64,000 bases of DNA, taken from contig JADJVF010000009.1 in the NCBI GenBank assembly GCA_016716705.1, positions 129,331-193,330 of the forward strand. Direction: 5' to 3'. Under the pieces are notes generated by a model. It ran no database searches, was not told where the DNA came from, and worked only from the letters and a program-made list of their open reading frames with translations. Made by a program: the position numbers and the translations under genes. Shown piece by piece: positions 53,799-61,640 of the stretch. This DNA is from Holophagales bacterium. Lineage in GTDB: Bacteria; Acidobacteriota; Thermoanaerobaculia; UBA5066. Position 1 is the first letter of the stretch, and each line of letters begins with the position of its first letter.

Positions 53799-53881
53799 TT
53801 TGTGAGGGTGGGGGGGGGGGGGGGGGGGGGTCGTTCGCCAGGGAAGGCGGCCGGTTCGGACTTTGCCCGCCTCCACCATTT
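53786..53881. repeat. Direct repeat of the ssrA 3' end (att-like)
   Basis: The 16-mer CCCGCCTCCACCATTT occurs at 53786-53801, as the end of ssrA, and again at 53866-53881. Before each copy TTCGGAC is also shared, at different distances. Duplicated tRNA/tmRNA ends are the mark left by tyrosine-recombinase integration. No integrase gene is in the window. Confidence 0.65.
53810..53830. repeat. Run of 21 G
   Basis: An uninterrupted G21 lies 12 bp after the tmRNA end, between the two att-like copies. Such tracts slip easily, and may also be an assembly artefact. Confidence 0.8.
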
Positions 53882-53943
53882 CGGGAGTCACGGCCCGCCA
53901 CCGGGAGACCGGCGGCGGGCCGATTCTCTTTGCGACGGCACCC

Positions 53944-54000
53944 TTATTGTCACGCCCACAATGACAACTGTGCCGTACAATGTCATCCACGCAATGACAC
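53944..54000. promoter_or_regulatory. TGTCA/TGACA operator-like cluster
   Basis: TTATTGTCA-N7-AATGACAA, then ACAATGTCATCC and GCAATGACAC: four TGTCA or TGACA units in 57 bp around the start of the DUF4143 ATPase gene. The AT-rich arrangement differs sharply from the surrounding 70% GC and suggests binding sites for an autoregulator. Confidence 0.45.
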
Positions 54001-55313
54001 TTTCCCGAGACCTCCTCCGCCTCAAGCTCGACGAATCGCTGGCGGCCTCGCCGCGTGCCCTGACCCGGCGGGACATCCGACTTCCCGGAATCCGGGGGAA
54101 AGCTCTCGCTGTCATCGGCGTGCGGCGAAGCGGGAAGACGTCCTTCCTTTCGCAGTGCCGGTCTGACCGCCTTTCCGCTGATCGAGCCCCCGAGTCCCAG
54201 CTTCTCCTCTCCCTCGAGGACGAACGCCTCGCCGGCCTTACCGTCGCGGATCTCGGCTGGCTCGTCGAAGAGCATGCCCGGGTGCTTGCCGGACTGGCGG
54301 GGGCGTCGGAGAGGACCCTCTACCTCGACGAGGTGCAGACCGTTCCCGGATGGGAGGGGCTCGTCCGGCGGCTCATGGACGGAGGCGGGGTGGAGGTCTT
54401 CGTCTCCGGTTCCTCGGCACGCCTGCTGAGCCGCGAGGTGGCGACGAGCCTGCGCGGCCGGGCGATGGAGGTTCTCGTACACCCCTTCAGCTTCCGGGAG
54501 GTTTTGCGCCACGCGGGCGCGGAGCCGACCGTCGGCTGGGACCGGCTCAAGCCGGCTGAGCGCACGTCGCTCGATCACCGGCTCCGGCGATATCTCGTCG
54601 AAGGGGGATTCCCCGAGGCGCAGGGCGCCGATTCCCGGGATCGCAACGACCTCCTTGCGGGCTACGTCGACGTCGTCGTCCTCAGGGACGTCATCGAACG
54701 CCAGGGCGTGACGAATCCACTCGCCCTCCGCTGGCTCCAGCGGCAGCTCCTCGCCCACCCCGGCGGCGCCTTCTCGGTGAAGAAGCACTACGACACGCTC
54801 CGTTCGCAGGGAGTCTCCGTCGGGAAGGACACCCTCCACGAGTACCTGGCCCACCTCGAGGACGCCTTCCTCGTGCGGACGGTCGCGATGGAGAGTGCGT
54901 CGGAGAGGCAGCGGATGGTCAACCCGCGAAAGGCGTACCCGGTCGACCCCGGGCTCATCGCCCTCTTCGAACGGAGCGGCCGCACGCATACCGGACGCGC
55001 CCTCGAGACCGCGGTGCTCCTCGAGCTCGAGCGCCGCGGTTTCGAGACCTCCTACGTCCGGACGGCAGAGGGCTGGGAAGTCGACTTCTTCGCACAGCGA
55101 GCCGGAGAGCGTCCGCTTCTCGTGCAGGTCTGCCTCGAGAGCGAAGGAGAAGCGAACTGGGACCGGGAGCTGCGGGCGCTTCAGGCCGCGGCCGCGGTGC
55201 ACCCCCGCTCCCGGCCATTCCTGGTCACACTCGATGCCGCACCACCCACCCGGTCCCTTCCAAAGGGCTTCACCTGGGCCGGTGCATCCAGGTGGCTGCT
55301 GGAAGAGATGTGA
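53994..55313 (+). CDS. AAA ATPase with DUF4143 (copy 3)
   Basis: 439 residues from ATG 53994. Another in-frame ATG is at 53961. Walker A is VIGVRRSGKTSFL, Walker B is TLYLDEVQTVPGWEG, then EVFVSGSSARLLSREVA. The C-terminal DUF4143 includes KKHYDTLRSQGVSVGKDTLHEYLAHLEDAF and WEVDFFAQRAGERPLLVQV. It is a distant relative of the copy at 49.3 kb, not a recent duplicate. First gene of the putative ssrA island. Confidence 0.87.
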   Translation: MTLSRDLLRLKLDESLAASPRALTRRDIRLPGIRGKALAVIGVRRSGKTSFLSQCRSDRLSADRAPESQLLLSLEDERLAGLTVADLGWLVEEHARVLAGLAGASERTLYLDEVQTVPGWEGLVRRLMDGGGVEVFVSGSSARLLSREVATSLRGRAMEVLVHPFSFREVLRHAGAEPTVGWDRLKPAERTSLDHRLRRYLVEGGFPEAQGADSRDRNDLLAGYVDVVVLRDVIERQGVTNPLALRWLQRQLLAHPGGAFSVKKHYDTLRSQGVSVGKDTLHEYLAHLEDAFLVRTVAMESASERQRMVNPRKAYPVDPGLIALFERSGRTHTGRALETAVLLELERRGFETSYVRTAEGWEVDFFAQRAGERPLLVQVCLESEGEANWDRELRALQAAAAVHPRSRPFLVTLDAAPPTRSLPKGFTWAGASRWLLEEM

Positions 55314-55548
55314 CCGGCCGAGCGGGAACGGCCCTGATGCACTCGCATCAATTGCGGGAAACAAGGACTTGACCTGTTGGAAAAGTGGCGTTCTCGCGCA
55401 GCCTAGGGCGTGAGGGGCGGGTCTGCCCGTTCGGCTAAGCTTCCCGCGCAGCTTCAGGGGAGACCTCACGGCGGAGGAGGGACGTCACCTGGTCAGCTCG
55501 TCGTCCGAACCACGGCCAGACCGCGAGGGGCTCCCCGCCCCCGGACAG

Positions 55549-56796
55549 ATGGTCCGCGTCCGCGCCCGCTCGTTCCTCGTCGAAGAGGTCGTCCCGCCCG
55601 CGCGTCCGTCCGAGCAGACCCTCGTCCGCCTCTCCTGCCTCGACGACGACGCCCAGGGCGACGAGCTGGCCGTCCTCTGGGAACGCGAGGTGGATGCCGA
55701 GATCGCCGGCGCCGCGGGCTGGACGATGGTCGGTCGGAAGGGCTTCGACCCGGCGAAGCTCTTCTCGGCCTACCTTCACACCCTCCGGTGGAACGGCGTC
55801 ACCGCCGCCGACCCGCGCCTCATGCAGGCGCCCTTCCGGGCGGGCATCCAGGTCAAGGCCTACCAGCTCGAGCCGCTGCGCAAGGCGCTGAAGATGCCGC
55901 GCGTCGGCCTCTTCATCGCCGACGACGTCGGCCTCGGCAAGACGATCGAGGCGGGGCTCATCGTCCGCGAGCTGCTGATGCGGCAGCGCGTGAGGAAGAT
56001 CGTCGTCTCCTGTCCGGCCTCCGTCGTCCTCCAGTGGCGCGACGAGCTCGAGCGGCGCTTCGGCCTGACGTTCGCCGTCTTCGACCGCAACTACGTCCTG
56101 GCCCGTCGCCGCGAGCGGGGCTACGGCGTCAACCCCTGGACGACCCACTCGCGTTTCATCCTGTCGCACTCGCTCCTGCGCGACGAGAACTACGCCGGGC
56201 CGCTACGCGACTGGCTGGGCGACTTCGAGCCGGGCTCGCTCCTCATCCTCGACGAGGCCCACAACGCCGCGCCCGCCTCGAGCGCGAAATACGCCATCGA
56301 CTCCGCCCTGACGAAATCCGTCCGCGACCTCGCTCCCCGCTTCGAGCACCGGCTCTTCCTCTCGGCCACGCCGCACAACGGCCACTCGAACAGCTTCTCG
56401 TCGCTCCTCGAGCTGCTCGACCCGCTCCGCTTCTGCCGGGGCGTCCCCGTCGAAGGGCCGAAGCTCCTCGACACGGTGATGGTCCGCCGCCTCAAGAGCG
56501 ACCTGCGCGAGATCGTCGGCGACCTCCCGCGCCGCGACGTCATCCAGGTCGACATCGACGGTCTCCCGAAGGACGCCCCCGACCTCCTCCTCGCCGAGCT
56601 CCTCGACCGCTACGCCACCCTCCGCGCCGAGCGCCTCGCCACGGCCCGGAAGACGGCCCAGGCGGCGTCGAAGCTCGTCACGACCCATCTCCAGAAGCGC
56701 CTCCTCTCGTCCGTCGAGGCGTTCGCCCGCACGCTCAAGGTTCATCGTGCCTCTCTCGAAAGGGCGGAAGACCGCAGCCAAGGCCCGCCGCGATGA
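55549..56796 (+). CDS. SNF2-type helicase, DrmD-like: N-terminal part
   Basis: 415 residues. An N-domain (VRVRARSFLVEEVVPP ... CLDDDAQGDELAVLWE) precedes helicase motifs: Q-like YQLEPLRKAL, I DDVGLGKTIEAGL, Ia VVSCPASVV, II ILDEAHNAAPA and III LFLSATPHNGHSNSF. Sequence and layout match the SNF2-like helicase of DISARM class 1 systems (DrmD). The frame ends about 50 bp into the overlap with the next reading frame. Together the two parts give a normal DrmD length (about 1,070 aa), so a +1 shift near 56750-56796 has split the gene. Confidence 0.82.
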   Translation: MVRVRARSFLVEEVVPPARPSEQTLVRLSCLDDDAQGDELAVLWEREVDAEIAGAAGWTMVGRKGFDPAKLFSAYLHTLRWNGVTAADPRLMQAPFRAGIQVKAYQLEPLRKALKMPRVGLFIADDVGLGKTIEAGLIVRELLMRQRVRKIVVSCPASVVLQWRDELERRFGLTFAVFDRNYVLARRRERGYGVNPWTTHSRFILSHSLLRDENYAGPLRDWLGDFEPGSLLILDEAHNAAPASSAKYAIDSALTKSVRDLAPRFEHRLFLSATPHNGHSNSFSSLLELLDPLRFCRGVPVEGPKLLDTVMVRRLKSDLREIVGDLPRRDVIQVDIDGLPKDAPDLLLAELLDRYATLRAERLATARKTAQAASKLVTTHLQKRLLSSVEAFARTLKVHRASLERAEDRSQGPPR

Positions 56797-58759
56797 CGAC
56801 CTCGCCCTCGCGTCGCTCACCCTCCTCGTCGCGCCCCCCGGCGCCGACGACGACCGCGCCGAGCTGAGCGAGGAAGAGCTGACCGCCGCCACCGACGCCG
56901 AGGTCGACCGCGCCACCCGCGCCTCGCTCCCGGCGGGGACCGCAGCCGTCGTCAGCGCCGCCGAGCGCGCCGTCCTCGACGAGATGTCCGCTCTCGCCGA
57001 GGCCGCCCGCACCGCCGCCGACCCGCGCGTGAAGCTCCTCGTCGAGTGGATTCGACAGAACCTCCTCGATGCGACCCTGGCCTGGAACCGCCGTCGCGTC
57101 CTCGTCTTCACCGAGTTCACCGACACCATGCGCTACCTCGCCACGCAGCTGCGTACCGCGCTCGTCTCCGTAGATCGCGACGGGACGCGCCCGGGAGTGC
57201 AGATCACCGAGCGCATCGCCGTCTTCCACGGCGGCCTCGGCGACGAGACCCGCGAAGAGCTCAAGGCCGCCTTCAACTCCGAACCCGGCGACCACCCCCT
57301 CCGCATCCTCATCGCCACTGACTCCGCGCGTGAAGGCGTCAACCTCCAGAACCACTGCGCCGACCTCTTCCACTTCGACGTCCCCTGGAACCCCGGCCGC
57401 ATGGAGCAGCGCAACGGCCGCATCGACCGCCAGCTCCAGCGCGAGAAGGTCGTCCGCTGTCACTACTTCTTCTTCGCGCAGAGGCCGGAAGACAAGGTCC
57501 TGGCCACCCTCGTCCGCAAGACCGAGACGATCCAGAAGGAGCTGGGGAGCCTCTCCGTCGTCCTCGAGAAGCGCCTCGGCTCCCTCCTCGAAGGGGGGAT
57601 CCGCCGGTCCGACGCCGACGCCCTCGCCCGGCGGCTCGACGCCGAGTCGGCCTCGGAGCGCGAGCGGCTCGCCGTGGCCGAGCTGGACGAGGCCCGTGAC
57701 CGCAAGGAGAAGCTCGCGACGCAGATCGAGGAGCTGCGGGGCCTGATGGCCGTCTCCGAACGGGCCCTCGGCTTCGACGCAGACGCCTTCCGCGAAGCGC
57801 TCTCCGCCTCCCTCCAGCTCTCCGGCGCCGAGCCCCTCGTTCTCACCACCGTGAAGGGGAAGCCCGTCTATCGCTTCCCCGCCCTCGACCAGCGCGCCGG
57901 GGCCGACCCCACCTGGGCCGCCTCGCTCGACACCCTCCGCCGCCGCCGCCAGAAGGACGAGAAGCCCTGGGACTGGCGCCGCGCCTCCCCGCCCCGGCCC
58001 GTCGTCTTCGCCGACCCCGGCACCCTCGACGACGAGTTCGTCCACCTCCACCTCGAGCACCGCGTCGCCCGGCGCCTCCTCGGCCGCTTCCTCGCGCAGG
58101 GCTTCGTCCACCACGACCTCTCCCGCGCCTGCTGCACGCAGACGAAGGACCCCGTGCCCCGCGTCATCCTCCTCGGCCGCCTCTCCGCCTACGGCGACGG
58201 AGCGACCCGCCTGCACGACGAGGTCATCGCCCTCGCTGCCCGCTGGCTGGAGCCCGGCGCGCGCAAGGGCCCGCTCAAGCCCTACGCCGACTCCGCCGAA
58301 GAGCGCGCCCTCGCCCTCCTCGAGCAGTCGCTCATCGGCTCGTCCCACATCCCTATTCCCGAATCCACTCGCGCCCGCCTCCTCGCTTCTTCCGCGGCCG
58401 ACCTCGAAGACCTCCTCCCGGCCCTGAAGGAGCGGGGAGAGGAGACGCTGCGCAGGATTCGCGAAAAGCTCGAAGAGCGCGGCCGGCGCGAAGCCGAGGA
58501 GCTCCGCGACGTCCTCGTCAGGCAGAAGGAGCGGATCGGAAAGCAGAAGCAGAAGCACGCCACCCCGCTCCTCGACCTCGGCTACGACGAGGACGAGAAG
58601 CGCCAGCTCGCCTCCGACCGCCTCCACTGGGACCGGCGCCTCACCTCCCTCGAGAAGGAGCTGAGCACCGAGCCCGACCGCATCCGCCGTTCCTTCGAAG
58701 TCCGCGCCACGCGCCTCGAGCCGGTGGGCCTTGCCTACCTCTGGCCGGTGTCGGGATGA
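56747..58759 (+). CDS. SNF2-type helicase, DrmD-like: C-terminal part
   Basis: 670 residues if read from GTG 56747. It has the second RecA domain: motif IV VLVFTEFTDTMRYL, ITERIAVFHGGLGDE, V ATDSAREGVNLQNHC and VI NPGRMEQRNGRIDRQ, then a long charged region (about 270-660) ending ARLEPVGLAYLWPVSG. It continues the preceding frame. Either one base is wrong or lost, or the helicase is made as two chains. It converges with hepT with a 25-bp overlap. Confidence 0.82.
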   Translation: MPLSKGRKTAAKARRDDDLALASLTLLVAPPGADDDRAELSEEELTAATDAEVDRATRASLPAGTAAVVSAAERAVLDEMSALAEAARTAADPRVKLLVEWIRQNLLDATLAWNRRRVLVFTEFTDTMRYLATQLRTALVSVDRDGTRPGVQITERIAVFHGGLGDETREELKAAFNSEPGDHPLRILIATDSAREGVNLQNHCADLFHFDVPWNPGRMEQRNGRIDRQLQREKVVRCHYFFFAQRPEDKVLATLVRKTETIQKELGSLSVVLEKRLGSLLEGGIRRSDADALARRLDAESASERERLAVAELDEARDRKEKLATQIEELRGLMAVSERALGFDADAFREALSASLQLSGAEPLVLTTVKGKPVYRFPALDQRAGADPTWAASLDTLRRRRQKDEKPWDWRRASPPRPVVFADPGTLDDEFVHLHLEHRVARRLLGRFLAQGFVHHDLSRACCTQTKDPVPRVILLGRLSAYGDGATRLHDEVIALAARWLEPGARKGPLKPYADSAEERALALLEQSLIGSSHIPIPESTRARLLASSAADLEDLLPALKERGEETLRRIREKLEERGRREAEELRDVLVRQKERIGKQKQKHATPLLDLGYDEDEKRQLASDRLHWDRRLTSLEKELSTEPDRIRRSFEVRATRLEPVGLAYLWPVSG

Positions 58760-59124
58760 ATCGAGCCTTCGAATCTCTCGAGCGCTCGATCCAGCTCCGC
58801 CGCGAGTGGCGGCAGATCCTGTTGCACCGTGTCCCAAAGGCGCTCGAGATCGATGTCGAAGTAGACGTGGACGAGCCGGTTCCGCATCCCGATCACGTCG
58901 GCCCACGGGATTCCGGGAATCGCCGCCCGGGTCTCGTCGGACAGCCGAGCAGCCGCCTCTCCGATGATCTCGACCTCCTTGACGAGAGCGAGCGTCAACT
59001 GACGGTCGGAATGGAGGTCCAGGTAGGCTCTCGCCCCGACGAACTCCGCGGCCTCGCGGGCCGCGTCGCGCATGTGCCTCAGCCGGACGACGTCATCCTT
59101 CCGCGTACCGCACCTCGGCCCCAC
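58735..59124 (-). CDS. hepT: HepT-like ribonuclease toxin
   Basis: 129 residues from GTG 59124. The family-like part begins at KDDVVRLRHMRDAAREAAEFV. The nuclease motif RNRLVHVYFDID carries Arg, His and the Tyr that MntA modifies. KEVEIIGEAAARLS is also typical. HepT cuts RNA (tRNA in studied cases). The start overlaps mntA by 32 bp. The pair lies between the helicase and methylase genes on the opposite strand. Confidence 0.9.
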   Translation of the reverse strand: MGPRCGTRKDDVVRLRHMRDAAREAAEFVGARAYLDLHSDRQLTLALVKEVEIIGEAAARLSDETRAAIPGIPWADVIGMRNRLVHVYFDIDLERLWDTVQQDLPPLAAELDRALERFEGSIHPDTGQR

Positions 59125-59392
59125 GCAGGACGTCGTCCCGGAAGTACCGGCTCAGCTCGTTCGGGGTCCGAAGGTCGACCTGCCGACCCAGCAGCGCCGA
59201 CAGCTCCCGTTCCATCGCGGCCATCGTCAGATAGCCCGCCCGTACTCCGGTCCGGAACTCCACCAGGACGTCGACGTCGCTGTCGGGCCGGAAGTCGTCT
59301 CGAAGCACCGACCCGAAAAGGCTCAGCTTCCGTAGGCCATGCCTCCGGCAGAAGCCTTCCACTGTCACCTGGTCGAGGTCGATCCGTGCCAC
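59093..59392 (-). CDS. mntA: MntA-like nucleotidyltransferase antitoxin
   Basis: 99 residues from GTG. The minimal nucleotidyltransferase motif is LFGSVLRDDFRPDSDVDVLVEF (GS ... DxD). MntA neutralises HepT by adding AMP to its Tyr. The order antitoxin-toxin and the overlap fit known MntA-HepT modules. Its start is 31 bp from the divergent methylase start. Confidence 0.9.
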   Translation of the reverse strand: MARIDLDQVTVEGFCRRHGLRKLSLFGSVLRDDFRPDSDVDVLVEFRTGVRAGYLTMAAMERELSALLGRQVDLRTPNELSRYFRDDVLRGAEVRYAEG

Positions 59393-59423
59393 GGAACCAT
59401 CTTAGCCCCCGGGGCCCCTCCTG

Positions 59424-61640
59424 ATGGCCCGCGACCCCGACCTCTACGCCCACCTCGAATGGCTCGGCTACATCCAGCCGGTCGGCCTCGTCGTCTCCCC
59501 GGCCGCCCTCCTCGCCGCCGGCGTCCTCCCCGACCGCAACGTCTCCGCGCAGCAGGAAACCCTCCGCGGCCTCCTCTCCTCCGCCCCGCCGCCCCTCCTC
59601 GCCGACTTCCCTTCCTTCACCCGCGACCTCCTCGGCTGGCGCGAGGCCGATCTCGCCGGCGCCCCCGGCGGGCCCGAGCTTCCCGACTCCCTCTCCGTCC
59701 CCCTCCCGGGCGAGCACGACACCCTCCGGCCGACCTACGCCGTCCCCGACCCCGACGCGGCCGGCAAGTGGCTCCTCCTCGTCACCGTCGTCCCCCCGGA
59801 AACGCCGCTCGACGACGCGGGGCCGCGGGTCTCGGCCGCCGGCTGGCACGCGAGCCCCCAGGCGCGCCTCGAAAGGCTCCTGCGCGAAACGGCCGTCCCG
59901 GCCGGCCTCCTCACCAACGGCCGGCTCCTCCGCCTCGTCACCGCGCCGAAGGGCGAGTCCGCCGGCTGGCTCGACTTCGACCTCGCCGCCCTCTGCGAGG
60001 TCGCCGGCCGCCCCCTCTGCTCGGCCCTCCTCATGCTCCTCTCGTCCGAGCGGCTCTTCCTCGTCCCGCCGGGCGAGCGCCTCCCGGCCCTCCTCCGCGA
60101 GAGCCGCAAGTACCAGAGCCTCGTCTCCACCCGCCTCGCCGGCCAGGTGCTCGACGCCCTCCACGAGCTCACGCGCGGCTTCCAGGCCGCCGACGAAGCC
60201 GCGGGCGGCCGCCTGCTCCGCGACGTCCTCGACGGCCATCCCGAAGAGGTCTACGGCGGCCTCCTCGCCACGCTCCTCCGCCTCGTCTTCGTCCTCTACG
60301 CCGAAGACCGCGGCCTCGTCTCGAGCGACCCCGTCTACGTCGAGCACTACTCCGTGGGCGGCCTCTTCGCCAAGCTCCGCGACGACGCGGCCCTCTACCC
60401 CGACACCATGGACCAGCGCTTCGGCGCCTGGCCCCGCCTCCTCACCCTCTTCCGCCTCCTCCACGACGGCGCCTCGCACGGCGGCCTCGCCATCCCGGCG
60501 CGCCACGGCAGCCTCTTCACGCCCGACGCCTACCCCTTCCTCGAAGGGCGCCCCCGCGGTTCCCGCGCCGTCCCCGGCGAGCGCCTCGAGAACGCCCCCC
60601 GCGTCTCCGACGGCGTCCTCGCGCGCGTCCTCGAGAACCTCCTCGTCCTCGACGGCGAGCGCATCTCCTACCGCGCCCTCGACGTCGAGCAGATCGGCTC
60701 GGTCTACGAGGCGATCATGGGCTTCACCCTCCGCGTCGCCGAAGGCCCCGTCGTCGCCATCCCGAACAGGAAGAAGGGGAGCGCGGTCGACGTCCACGTC
60801 GATCTCGCCGCCCTCCTCGCCCTCCCCGGCGCCGACCGCGCCAGGCGCCTCAAGGACGAGGCCGACTGCGACCTCACGGGCGACCCGCTCGCCGCCCTAA
60901 AGACCGCAAAGTCCCCCGACGACGTCGTCGCCGCCCTCGGCAAGAAGCTCAGCAAGCGGACCCCCCGGGCCCTCCCCGCGGGCTCCCTCTACCTGCAGCC
61001 CACCGAGGAGCGCCGCCGCAGCGGCTCGCACTACACCCCGCGCTCCCTCACCGAGCCGATCGTCCGGACGACCCTCGAGCCCGTCCTCGCCGCCCTCGGC
61101 GAAAGCCCCACGCCCGCCCAGGTCCTCGGCCTCAAGGTCTGCGACCCGGCCATGGGCTCGGGCGCCTTCCTCGTCGAGACCTGCCGCTTCCTCGGCGACG
61201 CCCTCCTCCGCGCCTGGGACGCGCACGGCGGCCTCCCGGAGATTCCGCCCGACGAGGACCCGGTCCTCTTCGCGCGCCGCCAGGTCGCCCAGCTCTGCCT
61301 CTACGGCGTCGACAAGAACCCCTTCGCGGTCGACCTCGCCAAGCTCTCCCTCTGGCTCGCCACCCTCGCCAAGGACCACCCCTTCACCTTCCTCGACGAC
61401 TCCCTCCGCCACGGCGACTCGCTCGTCGGCCTCTCCCCGGGCCAGATCGAGCGCTTCCACTGGGAGGAGAAGGGGCAGCAACCCCTCCTCGCCGGCCGCA
61501 TCCGCGCCGCGATGGACGCCGCGATGGAGAAGCGGGCCGCCCTCGAAGCCCTCAACGACGCCGACCACGAGACGCAGGAGGCCCTCCTCGTCGAGGCCGA
61601 CGCGGCCCTCGCCGACGTGAGATTGGCGGGGATCTCGTGA
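59424..61640 (+). CDS. Eco57I/DrmMI-like adenine methylase, N-terminal part
   Basis: 738 residues. An N-terminal region (1-500) of the type IIG/DISARM methylase kind precedes the SAM domain: SGSHYTPRSLTEPIV, motif I DPAMGSGAFLVE, YGVDKNPFAVDLAKLSLWL, DHPFTFLDDSLRHGDSLVG. The catalytic NPPF and the target-recognition domain lie beyond a frameshift near 61630 (one G short in GCGGGG), where this frame stops. It should methylate adenine to mark self DNA. The pairing with a DrmD-like helicase is as in DISARM class 1. drmA, drmB and drmC are not in the window. Confidence 0.82.
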   Translation: MARDPDLYAHLEWLGYIQPVGLVVSPAALLAAGVLPDRNVSAQQETLRGLLSSAPPPLLADFPSFTRDLLGWREADLAGAPGGPELPDSLSVPLPGEHDTLRPTYAVPDPDAAGKWLLLVTVVPPETPLDDAGPRVSAAGWHASPQARLERLLRETAVPAGLLTNGRLLRLVTAPKGESAGWLDFDLAALCEVAGRPLCSALLMLLSSERLFLVPPGERLPALLRESRKYQSLVSTRLAGQVLDALHELTRGFQAADEAAGGRLLRDVLDGHPEEVYGGLLATLLRLVFVLYAEDRGLVSSDPVYVEHYSVGGLFAKLRDDAALYPDTMDQRFGAWPRLLTLFRLLHDGASHGGLAIPARHGSLFTPDAYPFLEGRPRGSRAVPGERLENAPRVSDGVLARVLENLLVLDGERISYRALDVEQIGSVYEAIMGFTLRVAEGPVVAIPNRKKGSAVDVHVDLAALLALPGADRARRLKDEADCDLTGDPLAALKTAKSPDDVVAALGKKLSKRTPRALPAGSLYLQPTEERRRSGSHYTPRSLTEPIVRTTLEPVLAALGESPTPAQVLGLKVCDPAMGSGAFLVETCRFLGDALLRAWDAHGGLPEIPPDEDPVLFARRQVAQLCLYGVDKNPFAVDLAKLSLWLATLAKDHPFTFLDDSLRHGDSLVGLSPGQIERFHWEEKGQQPLLAGRIRAAMDAAMEKRAALEALNDADHETQEALLVEADAALADVRLAGIS

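Noticed and set aside
53440..53900. CRISPR-like repeat near the G-rich tract
   Set aside because: Only two copies of one 16-mer exist, one being the end of tmRNA. There is no regular spacing and no cas gene.
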